DNA of 64,000 nt from Jidongwangia harbinensis (GTDB lineage Bacteria; Actinomycetota; Actinomycetes; Mycobacteriales; Micromonosporaceae): contig NZ_JAIWNC010000001.1 of NCBI RefSeq assembly GCF_020216025.1, positions 496,001 through 560,000 of the forward strand, given 5' to 3'. The translations under genes were made by a program, and so were the position numbers. Of the stretch, positions 1-7,970 are shown in pieces. The stretch's first letter is position 1. The number at the start of each line of letters is the position of its first letter. Below the pieces are notes generated by a model, which saw nothing but the letters and a program-made list of their open reading frames with translations, ran no database searches and was not told the DNA's origin.

Positions 1-43
1 CCGCACCGCGCCGGCCCCGGCAACCGCCGCGGTCACCCGGTGA
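1..43 (+). CDS. 3' end of an upstream gene (partial)
   Basis: A frame that is open from the window edge stops with TGA at 41-43, overlapping the GTG start of the next gene at 40 in a GTGA arrangement. The visible tail is short and rich in Ala, Pro and Thr. A four-base overlap with a sensor kinase would suit a partner response regulator or membrane gene, but nothing in the tail identifies it. This could also be chance. Confidence 0.3.
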   Translation, partial: RTAPAPATAAVTR

Positions 44-1197
44 CCAGGCTCCGGAGGCTCCCGGACCGGTGGCGGCAGTGGCCCGTCACGGTCCGGGACC
101 TCCCGTTGGCCCTGGCCCTCGCCCTCGCGTCGGTGGTCCCGGCCCTGGAGCGCCAGGGTACGCAGCTCGGCGACCTCCCGGACCGTCCGTACGACGCGCT
201 GACCGTCGGGGTCGTCGCCCTGGAGTGCCTGCCGCTGGCCGTACGCCGCCGGTGGCCGGCCGTCTGCCTGGCGCTGGTGTCGCTCGGCTTCGCGATCGAC
301 CAGCTGCGCAGCTACCACACCGTCGCGGGTACGGCCCTGGCCGTCGCGCTGGTCAGCACCGGCGCCCACCTGCAACGGCGCCGCCGGGTCGTCGCGGGTC
401 TCGCCTCGGCCGCGTACCTGACCCTGACGATCGGCCTCGACCGGCTCGGCTCGGGTGAGGGCCTCGCCGGGTTCATCACCTTCTACCTGCTGCTGACGCT
501 CGCCTGGGGCACGGGGGCGTGGCTGCGCCAGGGCCGGGCCGCCGAGGCGGGACGCCGCCGCCACGCCGAGGAGGCCGGCCGTACCGCGGAACGCGCGCGC
601 ATCGCCCGGGAACTGCACGACGTCGTCACCCACCACGTGACCGCGATGGTCGTGCAGGCCGAGGCCGCGCGCTACCTCACGGGCAGCCCCGGCAAGCTGG
701 ACCAGACCCTGACCGCGATCACCGGCACCGGCCGCCGGGCCGTCGGCGACCTGCGGCAGCTGCTCGACCTGCTCAACCCGGACCACAGCACCGGCGACCC
801 GCGTACGCCCTCCGTCGGCGACCTGGACACCCTCGTCGACCAGACCCGGCAGGCGGGACAGCCGGTGGAGTTCGTCCGGGACGGCGCGCCGGAGGGCATC
901 ACCGGCAGCGCCGAGGTGGCGGCGTACCGGGTCGTGCAGGAGGCGCTGACGAACGCGCTGAAGTACGCGCACGGCAGCCGGACCCGGGTTCACGTACACC
1001 ACGGGGAACGGGAGACGACCGTGCAGATCAGCACCCACGGCACCGGATCCGGCCGCGTCTCCCCGGGCGGCAGCGGGCGCGGCCTCGCCGGACTCCGCGA
1101 ACGGGTCACCGTCCTCGGCGGCGACTTCAGCGCGGGCACGCAGGCCGGCGGTGGCTTCCTCGTGCGGGCCCGGATCCCGGGCGGCAACCGGTCGTGA
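40..1197 (+). CDS. NarL-type two-component sensor histidine kinase
   Basis: A membrane sensor kinase of 385 aa that should autophosphorylate and pass phosphate to a LuxR/NarL-type response regulator. The N-terminal ~160 residues hold about five hydrophobic segments. The HisKA_3 dimerisation helix carries the phospho-acceptor His near residue 193 in RIARELHDVV. The ATPase domain follows, with the N-box VVQEALTNALKYA and a C-terminal GRGLAGLRERV glycine motif. GTG at 40 was chosen because of its overlap with an upstream frame. No cognate regulator lies downstream, so the partner is probably just outside the window on the left. The sensed signal is unknown. Confidence 0.88.
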   Translation: MTRLRRLPDRWRQWPVTVRDLPLALALALASVVPALERQGTQLGDLPDRPYDALTVGVVALECLPLAVRRRWPAVCLALVSLGFAIDQLRSYHTVAGTALAVALVSTGAHLQRRRRVVAGLASAAYLTLTIGLDRLGSGEGLAGFITFYLLLTLAWGTGAWLRQGRAAEAGRRRHAEEAGRTAERARIARELHDVVTHHVTAMVVQAEAARYLTGSPGKLDQTLTAITGTGRRAVGDLRQLLDLLNPDHSTGDPRTPSVGDLDTLVDQTRQAGQPVEFVRDGAPEGITGSAEVAAYRVVQEALTNALKYAHGSRTRVHVHHGERETTVQISTHGTGSGRVSPGGSGRGLAGLRERVTVLGGDFSAGTQAGGGFLVRARIPGGNRS

Positions 1198-1202
1198 CCG
1201 GA

Positions 1203-1524
1203 TGCGTGGCTCGCGTTCAACCCTGCGCCACGTCATCCGCCAGCAGGCGACCCACGACCAGCTCACCGGCCTGGCCAACCGCGCGCGGCCGATGGACGAA
1301 CTGGCCCGGATCGAGCGCGCGGTCGGTGAGCCCATCGACACCGCGCGCGGCCCGGTCACGGTCGGTGTTTCCATCGGCGCGGTCACCCTGCCGGCCAGCA
1401 CCGTCGCCAAGCAGTCGCCGGACACCATGATCACCGACCTGTTGCACGCCGCGATACCGCGATGTACGAGGCCAAGCGCGACGGGGGCGGCGCGCGGATC
1501 GTGCAACACGCCGGGGCCGCCTGA
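1203..1524 (+). pseudogene. GGDEF (diguanylate cyclase) remnant
   Basis: Decayed diguanylate-cyclase domain. The frame from 1203 carries the N-terminal GGDEF-family pattern (THDQLTGLANRA), then jumps to the C-terminal strand (VTVGVSIGAV). The whole centre, including the GGDEF active-site loop, is missing, so there is an internal deletion of roughly 80 residues. Near 1455 a one-base loss shifts the frame: restoring one base gives AADTAMYEAKRDGGG, the usual family ending, stopping with TGA at 1522-1524. Both lesions argue for a dead gene. It follows the sensor kinase by only a few bases. Confidence 0.75.
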
Positions 1525-1537
1525 GTCATAGTGGGTT

Positions 1538-3616
1538 ATGCGGTTCTTGCGGCCCGGCGGTTTGCGGTTCGTCGCCCTGCCGTTGCTGGTGTGGCTGCTG
1601 TTGACCATGTCCGGTACCGCCGGGCTGTGGTGGCTGGAACGCAGCAGCCGGGACGCCCTGGCGCAGCGTTTCCAGCTCCGGGTCGGCCTGGCGTCCGACT
1701 TCGTGACCACGTACGTCGCCGACCTGATCGCGCGGGAACGGGTACAGGCCGAGGCGTTCCTGACCGATCCGGTCGTCCAGGAGCGGGACTTCGCGCGTTC
1801 GGTCAGCGGCTTCGGTTATCCGGCGGCGGTGCTGCTCGACAGCGCGGGCCGCGCCCTGCACGTGACGCCGACCGATCCGGCGGTGATCGGCCGGGATCTG
1901 ACCCTGCGGTACGCCCACCTGCGCACCGCCGTGGTCGAGGGTGAGCCGGCGGTGTCCGTGGTGGTGCCCTCGGCCGCCCGGGGCGTTCCGGTGGTGGCGT
2001 TCGCGGTGCCGTTCGAGACGGCAAGCGGGCGGCGGGTGTTCTCCGGGGCGGTGGAGATCCGCGACAGTCCCCTGGCGTCGTACCTGACCACCGCGATCTC
2101 GTTGCCCGGGGTGCGGCTCCGGGTGGTCGACACCTCCGGGGCCATCGTGGCCGCGAACCACACCCACCAGGCCACCGTGCCGACGCTGAACACCGATGAC
2201 CATGCACTCGCCAACGCGCTGCGGCAGCAGCCGAAGGGCCGCTATCAGGACGACGGCCGGTGGTGGCGCTACGCGTCGTACACCATCGCGGGCACGCCGT
2301 GGCAGTTGTCGGCCACGGTGACCGAGGAGGCGCTGTTCGCCTCGATCGCCGACAACGAGATCGCCGGCCGGGCCGCGCTCGGCGCCGCCACCGCGGTCGG
2401 GCTGCTCGTGGTGGCCGCCGCCGGCCGGGCCGCGCGCAACCGCCGCGAGCTGCAGGTGAGCGAGGAACGCTTCCGCAAGGTGTTCGACAGCTCCCGCATC
2501 GGCATGGCCCTGAACGACCCGGACGGCCGGTTCGTGCGGGTCAACCCGGCGCTGTGCCAGATCCTCGGCTACCCCGAATCCGAGTTGCGGGGCACCCATT
2601 TCGACCGGTTCACCGATCCGGCCGACCTGGCCGTGTGCCTGGACCGGCTACAGGACTGCCTCGCCGGGCGGATCGACGGATTCGACCTCGACAAACGCTA
2701 CCGACACGCCGACGGGCACCCCGTCGAAGCGTCCGTCACCACTGTCCTGATCGACGACGACCAGGGCCGGCCGCAGCACTTCGCCACCCAGATCATCGAC
2801 GTCACGGAACGCCGGGCACTGGAACGTGCCAGGACCCGCCACGAGGCGGAACTGGCCGACCGGGCGGAAAGACTGCAGCGGGCCAACACCCAGATGACCG
2901 ACTTCATCGCCATGCTGACCCACGACGTACGCCAGCCGCTGGCGAACATCGTGTCCGGCGGCGAGTTGCTGCTCGGCGACTGGGCCGACATCGACGACCA
3001 CGCCAAACACCACTACGTGCAACGCATGACCACGTCCGGGTACCGCGCCGACGCCATCGTCACCGAGATCCTCACCCTCGCTCAGCTCGACGCCGGCGCG
3101 ATCACCGTCCGGCCGTCCCGCCTCGACGTGCGGGAGGCCGTCCGGCAGGCGGTCACCGCGCCGGGCATCGGGACGGACCACACGGTGACTGTGACGGCAC
3201 CCGACGAGGCGCGCGGATTCGCCGACGCCGCACACCTGCAGCTGATCCTGGCCAATCTGCTGGGCAACGCCGTGAAGTACGGCCGCCCGCCGGTCGACGT
3301 CACGGTCGAGCGCGGCCGGGGCGCGATACACGTCCGCGTCAGCGACCACGGCGAAGGCGTCCCCGCCGAGTTCGTACCGCACCTGTTCGACCGGTTCACC
3401 CGGGCCGCGACCGGCGTGGCCACCACGAAACCCGGAACCGGACTCGGCCTGTACTTCGTCCGCCAGCTCGCCCACGCCAGCGGCATCACCATTGACTACC
3501 AGCCCACCGAGCCCCGCGGCGCCACCTTCGTCCTCACCATCCCCACCACACCCCCGCCCGGCGCGGCGGCGCCGCACCGCATGCTCACGCGCGGCAGTGC
3601 CGCGACGCCGTCGTAG
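1538..3616 (+). CDS. PAS-domain sensor histidine kinase with extracytoplasmic sensor
   Basis: Membrane histidine kinase of 692 aa. A first transmembrane helix (about residues 11-29) is followed by ~245 residues of probable extracytoplasmic sensor, in the style of CHASE/Cache modules. A second helix lies near residues 277-296, then a PAS/PAC module (about 310-430), a HisKA helix with the phospho-His at about residue 462 (LTHDVRQPL), and an HATPase domain with N-box NLLGNAVKYG, G1 DHGEGV and G2 GTGLGLYFV. All catalytic boxes look intact. No response regulator is adjacent, so the kinase is an orphan here. It starts 13 bases after the GGDEF remnant, which suggests an older c-di-GMP/sensor cassette. 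Confidence 0.9.
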   Translation: MRFLRPGGLRFVALPLLVWLLLTMSGTAGLWWLERSSRDALAQRFQLRVGLASDFVTTYVADLIARERVQAEAFLTDPVVQERDFARSVSGFGYPAAVLLDSAGRALHVTPTDPAVIGRDLTLRYAHLRTAVVEGEPAVSVVVPSAARGVPVVAFAVPFETASGRRVFSGAVEIRDSPLASYLTTAISLPGVRLRVVDTSGAIVAANHTHQATVPTLNTDDHALANALRQQPKGRYQDDGRWWRYASYTIAGTPWQLSATVTEEALFASIADNEIAGRAALGAATAVGLLVVAAAGRAARNRRELQVSEERFRKVFDSSRIGMALNDPDGRFVRVNPALCQILGYPESELRGTHFDRFTDPADLAVCLDRLQDCLAGRIDGFDLDKRYRHADGHPVEASVTTVLIDDDQGRPQHFATQIIDVTERRALERARTRHEAELADRAERLQRANTQMTDFIAMLTHDVRQPLANIVSGGELLLGDWADIDDHAKHHYVQRMTTSGYRADAIVTEILTLAQLDAGAITVRPSRLDVREAVRQAVTAPGIGTDHTVTVTAPDEARGFADAAHLQLILANLLGNAVKYGRPPVDVTVERGRGAIHVRVSDHGEGVPAEFVPHLFDRFTRAATGVATTKPGTGLGLYFVRQLAHASGITIDYQPTEPRGATFVLTIPTTPPPGAAAPHRMLTRGSAATPS

Positions 3617-3785
3617 TCCCGACTCGCGGCGCCGGCGTCGCTCCCGACCACGACGGCGACCGGAACCATGGCCACAGCTCCCACCGGACCGCCGCCCGCC
3701 GGGCGAGTTCCGCGACGGCACCCACCACCACCACAAGGACGACGAACGTCGCCCCTACGATTGGCTTATCTGGGAAGCGAAGGCA

Positions 3786-4031
3786 ATGGAACGCACCACG
3801 TCAGTCATAGTCGCACTTGCCGGTCTCGCGATCGTCATCCTGAATCGGCGATTCGGTCGCGTCGCCATCACCAACAGCCGCGAAATCTTCGGCAGGGACA
3901 TCCGAAAGGGAACTCGCGAGTACCGCGTGATGGTATTGTATTCACGCACTTTGGCAGTGATCGTAGGTTCGCTCATGCTGATCCTTGGCACGCTGGACGC
4001 CCTCATGATCGACTATCGTGGCGCATTCTGA
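3786..4031 (+). CDS. Small two-helix membrane protein, paralogue 1
   Basis: An 81-aa protein with two hydrophobic segments (about residues 6-20 and 56-74) flanking a basic, polar loop. ATG at 3786 was preferred over an upstream frame because the sequence before it looks non-coding. The next gene starts two bases after this stop, and its product has the same architecture with alignable motifs (SNxxLxxxxIRxxxxxYRxxxxxxR, then LxxGxxxLxxGxxxx). I do not recognise the family. The AT-richer composition than the neighbours hints at different ancestry. Confidence 0.6.
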   Translation: MERTTSVIVALAGLAIVILNRRFGRVAITNSREIFGRDIRKGTREYRVMVLYSRTLAVIVGSLMLILGTLDALMIDYRGAF

Positions 4032-4033
4032 GG

Positions 4034-4276
4034 ATGGGTAGACTGGTCTTCGCCCTGGTCGCCCTCGGCGGCATCGCCATCGCCACGGCGAGCAAGCAAC
4101 TCGCACGTGCGGTGCTCATCAGCAACCTTCAGCTTCTCAGCATCAAGATCCGCGAGGACGGGAACGGGTATCGGATAGCAATTTTCCTTACCCGCGCTCT
4201 TGTGGTGACCACCGGCCTCCTGCTGCTGGTCGTCGGCGCGGTGCACCTGACAGCGAGCCTTTTCCATCCTCAGTAG
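4034..4276 (+). CDS. Small two-helix membrane protein, paralogue 2
   Basis: An 80-aa protein with helices near residues 4-20 and 52-72 and the same loop pattern as the preceding gene, from which it is separated by two bases. The pair probably arose by tandem duplication and may form a hetero-oligomer. No catalytic motif is visible and the function is unknown. The start is the only in-frame ATG close to the upstream stop. Confidence 0.6.
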   Translation: MGRLVFALVALGGIAIATASKQLARAVLISNLQLLSIKIREDGNGYRIAIFLTRALVVTTGLLLLVVGAVHLTASLFHPQ

Positions 4277-4661
4277 ACCGGATTCTCGTTGGTCCGCGCG
4301 GCAGGGACGGAAAGAGAAATCACCGACTCGGCGGGTCCCCCGAGAGGTGTTACCCGTTGACGTCATCTCACCCGGCGGGGTCATTTCTGACGACCGTGTA
4401 TACGTCACCGCGAGTGAGATTCACGCGGCACCGGTCCTGTCCTCGATGGTCCGCACTTCTCCGCACCGTACCCGTCGACCGGGTGATCTTCGACGTCTGC
4501 GGGCCGCAGCGTCGGGTCGGACCGAGCCGCCCGAGGCCGTGTCCGGGCACCGAAGTGATCCCAGGCGGATGAGGCGGGGACGGCCGGCGAGCGGTGCACT
4601 GGAGGAGACATCGATCCCTGACGCGCTGAGGCAGTCGGCGCCGACCCGGAGAGGTAGTTCC
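4277..4661. other. Intergenic region with TGACG-type inverted repeats
   Basis: No convincing gene. It contains a perfect TGACGTCA palindrome at 4358-4365 and a second pair of half-sites, TGACG (4388-4392) and CGTCA (4403-4407), separated by ten bases. These could be operator sites for the downstream membrane-protein gene. A long frame runs through this stretch in phase with the next gene, but its composition does not look coding. Confidence 0.35.
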
Positions 4662-5069
4662 GTGTTTGACGACAATGGTTCGTTCCTGCTGGCGATGTTC
4701 GAGTTCTTCATCTTCTTCGCCTGGTTCATGTCCTTGTTCTGGATCTTCGGGGACCTCTTCCGGAGCAGGGACCTGGGCGGGGTGGCCAAGACGCTGTGGA
4801 CCCTGTTCCTCATCGTGCTGCCGATCCTCGGCATGTTGATCTACCTGATCGCCCGCGGCGGCGGCATGACCGAGCGCGCGCTCGCCGCCCACGCGGAGGC
4901 GCAGAAGCGGCAGGATGCCTACATCAGGCAGGTCGCGACGTCCAACGGGAGCAAAGGCAGCGTCGCCGATGAGATCGCGTCGGCGAAGGCCCTGCTGGAC
5001 TCCGGTGCCATCAACGCGAGCGAGTACGAGCAGCTGAAGACCAAGGCCCTGGCGGGAAGCGCTGCCTAG
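4662..5069 (+). CDS. PLDc_N / SHOCT domain membrane protein
   Basis: A 135-aa protein. Two transmembrane helices (about residues 8-30 and 42-62) form the PLDc_N-type hairpin ending in LIARGGGM. A polar linker follows, then a C-terminal SHOCT domain (ASAKALLDSGAINASEYEQLKTKAL), a short helical oligomerisation or targeting module. GTG at 4662 was chosen because GAGAGG lies just upstream and residue composition becomes protein-like only there. Such proteins are common in actinobacteria and their role is not established. Confidence 0.75.
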   Translation: MFDDNGSFLLAMFEFFIFFAWFMSLFWIFGDLFRSRDLGGVAKTLWTLFLIVLPILGMLIYLIARGGGMTERALAAHAEAQKRQDAYIRQVATSNGSKGSVADEIASAKALLDSGAINASEYEQLKTKALAGSAA

Positions 5070-5789
5070 TCGCTTTCGTCGCCACCACCGACAAGACCGC
5101 CTGCCACGCCGAGTGCACGCCTCGGGCTCCTACCATCAGGAGTACCGGGGCCTCGGCGTGTCCGCCGTTGCCGCCGTGGCGGCTGCCGGCTCGCGCCGGG
5201 ACCGAAGGCCGGCCCGAAAGGCCCGCGTCCGGATTCGTCCGAACTCCGCCCTTGCCGGGTGTCAGCTCCGGACACTGACGAAAACGAACAATCGAGAAGA
5301 AGCGGGTGAGGTTCGGATCGGAGATCGCGCTCGTCACCACCGGCCGGCACATGCTGGTCGACGCCGCTCCGGCACGCACCGATTCCGCTTCGGACTCTCG
5401 ACAAGCGCCGGTGCCGCGCGTCCATCGTCGACCTTCGGTTGTCCATTCGTTGTCCGAAGTTGTTGTCTGACGGCCCGGAGCAGGGGTCAAACAACGCTCC
5501 AGCCGCTAGACAGGGTGCGCACGGCAATCCTTGAGGACGGAGAAACCATGACGAGACAAACGATCTTCGGCGCACCGCCGGTCCGCGCACCGAGCAGGTG
5601 TCCCGCGGGAGGCCCGCCAACGGCTGTCTGACAACTACGGCAGGAGGCAACGGTTCCGCTTCTCGGCGGAGGTGCGCACCACACCAGGGCGCACGACGGG
5701 GGTCCATCGGGTTTCGTGACGAGGTCGGCAGGGATGACAGCAACGGGGATGAACGAGCGCCGGCCGGGGTCGGTGATCGGAGAAGGTGG
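5070..5789. other. Gene-poor intergenic region
   Basis: About 720 bases with at most one tiny gene (see 5548-5631). At 5437-5468 there are three closely spaced TTGTC-containing repeats. A GTTGTTGTCTGAC stretch (about 5460-5472) is loosely inverted against GTCAAACAAC further on, which could be an operator before the small ORF. No RNA gene or mobile element is recognisable. Confidence 0.35.
5548..5631 (+). CDS. Possible small peptide ORF (27 aa)
   Basis: ATG at 5548 is preceded by GGACGGAGAAA, a plausible ribosome binding site. The ORF encodes a 27-residue Pro/Ala-rich peptide ending in TAV. There is no recognisable family and no hydrophobic segment. It lies about 160 bases before an XRE regulator gene and might be a leader peptide, or nothing. 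Confidence 0.25.
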   Translation: MTRQTIFGAPPVRAPSRCPAGGPPTAV

Positions 5790-6278
5790 ATGGTCGTGAC
5801 GGCCGGCTTCCGGTCATCGGCGACCGAGGACGGCGGCGGGCACAGCGCCGCCGCGGAGTTGGGCGTCGCGATGCGGTATCACCGGATCGCCAAGGGGCTG
5901 TCCCTGCGCGGCATGGCCCGGCGGCTGCACCTCAGCGGGCACAGCAACCTGGCCGACTACGAGCGGGCGCGCCGGTTGCCCGGGTTGGAGATCGTTTCCG
6001 GGTACGAGCGGGCGCTCCAGCTGCCGGCCGGGAAACTGGTCGATCTCCACAGCCGGGCGCTCGCCGAACGGGCCGGTCGGATCTCGGCCCGCCCGGACGG
6101 CCACAACGGCGCCGTGGTGCACGTCGCCACGGCGCCGACCGGCACCGCCGGTGGGGACCGGGCGGACGCCGGGGAGCCGGCGGTGCGGGTCCAGGTGTCG
6201 ATCCGCGTTCCGACTATGGCGGAGCCGATCGAGCTGGCGATCAATGTCGCATGCGACGAAGGTACGCCGCCACCGTGA
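5790..6278 (+). CDS. XRE-family helix-turn-helix regulator
   Basis: A 162-aa protein with an N-terminal cro/C1-type HTH (about residues 24-75: LGVAMRYHRIAKGLSLRGMARRLHLSGHSNLADYERARRLP) and a C-terminal tail with no recognised domain. ATG at 5790 is preceded by GGAGAAGG. The gene converges on the exporter permease of the lasso cluster and overlaps its 3' end by 38 bases. The class often occurs beside biosynthetic clusters, so control of the adjacent cluster is possible but unproven. Confidence 0.75.
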   Translation: MVVTAGFRSSATEDGGGHSAAAELGVAMRYHRIAKGLSLRGMARRLHLSGHSNLADYERARRLPGLEIVSGYERALQLPAGKLVDLHSRALAERAGRISARPDGHNGAVVHVATAPTGTAGGDRADAGEPAVRVQVSIRVPTMAEPIELAINVACDEGTPPP

Positions 6279-7020
6279 GCGGCGCGAAGACGGCGAACAC
6301 GAGCCCCGAGGCGACGAGCGCACGCAGTGCCGGGCCGGCGGCCGGGCCGCCCAGCAACAGGGCCCGGACGGCGTCCGCCAGGGCCGACACCGGATTCAGC
6401 TCGGCCCAGACCCGCAGCCAGCCGGGCAGTGTGCCGGTCGGCACGTAGACGCTGCTGCCGAAGGTCAGCGGGAACATCACCAGTGCGAGGAGCATCTGCA
6501 GTCGCTGCGGGGTGCGGGCCAGGACCCCGATCAGCGTGGAGATCCAGCACACCGCGAACGCGGCGACCAGCACCAGCGCGCACGCGGCGACCACGGCGAG
6601 CGGCGAGGTACGCACCCGGAAGCCGAGCAGCACGCCGAACGCCAGCACCACACCCGTGGTGAGCACATAGCGCACCGAGTCGCCGAGCACGGCGCCGACC
6701 AGCGGGGCGGACCGGGCGATCGGCAGTGACCGGAATCGGTCGAAGATGCCCGTGGTCAGGTCGGCGTTCAGCATCGCCCCGGCCGCGACGGTGGCCAGCA
6801 GGACCGCCTGCACGAGGACGCCGGGAAGCACGAACTGCAGATAGAGCCGCCAGTCGGTGGCGACCGCCCCGCCGAACAGGAACACGAACAGCACCAGGAA
6901 CAGCATCGGCTGTACCACCATGTCGAGCAGCTGCCCGGGTGAGTGACGCAGGTGCAGCAGGCACCGGGCCGCCAGGGTGACACCGTGCCGGGCGGCCCGC
7001 CCGGGCGTCATCGTGGTCAC
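6241..7020 (-). CDS. ABC-2 type transporter permease (DrrB-like)
   Basis: A 259-aa integral membrane protein with about six hydrophobic segments and the ABC-2 signature region near the end (LNPVSALADAVRALLLG). GTG at 7020 overlaps the stop of the ATPase gene in a GTGA arrangement, so the two are translated together. It is the membrane half of a DrrAB-style exporter, probably exporting the mature lasso peptide and giving self-resistance. The 3' end overlaps the convergent XRE gene. Confidence 0.9.
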   Translation of the reverse strand: MTTMTPGRAARHGVTLAARCLLHLRHSPGQLLDMVVQPMLFLVLFVFLFGGAVATDWRLYLQFVLPGVLVQAVLLATVAAGAMLNADLTTGIFDRFRSLPIARSAPLVGAVLGDSVRYVLTTGVVLAFGVLLGFRVRTSPLAVVAACALVLVAAFAVCWISTLIGVLARTPQRLQMLLALVMFPLTFGSSVYVPTGTLPGWLRVWAELNPVSALADAVRALLLGGPAAGPALRALVASGLVFAVFAPLTVAAYLRRMRH

Positions 7021-7964
7021 GGCCGGCCCTCCGGGTCGCCGGTCAGGGTGAAGAAGACCTCCTCCAGGCTCGGCAGCCGGACGGTCAGCTCGGACGGGAC
7101 GATGCCCGCCTCGTCGAGGCGGCGCAGCAGCTCCGGGGCGACGTGCGGAGCGGCCGCGGGCACGACCAGCCCCGCCTGGCCCGCATCCCGTCCCGGGGTG
7201 ACGCCGGTGACCGCCGCGACGATCCGGGCGGCCGCCTCCCGGGCCGCCGGGTCCGCCAGCCGCAGGCGAACCGTACGCCCGCCGATCTTCGCCTTGAGGG
7301 TGTCCGGACCGCCCACGGCGACCACCCGGCCCCGGTCGAGGATGGCGATCTCGTCGGCCAGCCGGTCGGCCTCCTCCAGGTACTGGGTGGTCAGCAGCAC
7401 CGTGACGCCGTCGCCGGCCAACTCCTGGACCAGTTCCCACAGCGCGATCCGGCCGCGTGGATCGAGGCCGGTGGTGGGCTCGTCGAGGAACAGCACCCGC
7501 GGCGGCACGAGCATGCAGGCCGCCAGGTCGAGGCGGCGCCGCATCCCGCCGGAGTACGTGCGGACCAGCCGGCCTGCCGCCTCCCGCAACCCGAACCGGT
7601 CCACCAGGTCGTCCGCCCGGCGCCGGGCCGTCCGACGGGACAGCTCGCGCAGCCGGGCGATGAGGACCAGGTTCTCGAAGCCGGTCAGCCGCGGGTCGAG
7701 CGACGCATACTGCCCGGTCAGGCTGATCATCTCGCGGACCTGCCCGGCCCGGCGCCGCACGTCGTGGCCGTGAATGTAGGCGGTGCCGCCGTCGGGAAGC
7801 AGCAGCGTCGACATGATCCGCACCGCGGTGGTCTTGCCGGAGCCGTTGGGCCCGAGCACTGCCAGCGTGGTGCCGGGCCGGGCCGACAGGTCGAGGCCGG
7901 CCAGCGCCGTGGTCGCCCCGAACCGCTTGACCAGCCCCACGGCCTCGATCGCGAGCCCGGACAC
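7017..7964 (-). CDS. ABC transporter ATPase (DrrA-like)
   Basis: A 315-aa nucleotide-binding subunit. Walker A is GPNGSGKT (about residues 39-46), the signature is YSGGMRRRLDLA, Walker B is VLFLDEPTTGLD, and an H-loop-type TTQYLEEAD follows. The C-terminal ~90 residues form the extension typical of the daunorubicin-resistance ATPase family. It starts six bases after the halogenase stop and is coupled to the permease. Role: export of the cluster product. Confidence 0.93.
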   Translation of the reverse strand: MSGLAIEAVGLVKRFGATTALAGLDLSARPGTTLAVLGPNGSGKTTAVRIMSTLLLPDGGTAYIHGHDVRRRAGQVREMISLTGQYASLDPRLTGFENLVLIARLRELSRRTARRRADDLVDRFGLREAAGRLVRTYSGGMRRRLDLAACMLVPPRVLFLDEPTTGLDPRGRIALWELVQELAGDGVTVLLTTQYLEEADRLADEIAILDRGRVVAVGGPDTLKAKIGGRTVRLRLADPAAREAAARIVAAVTGVTPGRDAGQAGLVVPAAAPHVAPELLRRLDEAGIVPSELTVRLPSLEEVFFTLTGDPEGRP

Positions 7965-7970
7965 GCCGGC

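Noticed and set aside
5733..5798. 21-codon ORF before the XRE gene
   Set aside because: It overlaps the XRE start and has no leader-like or conserved character. Probably chance.
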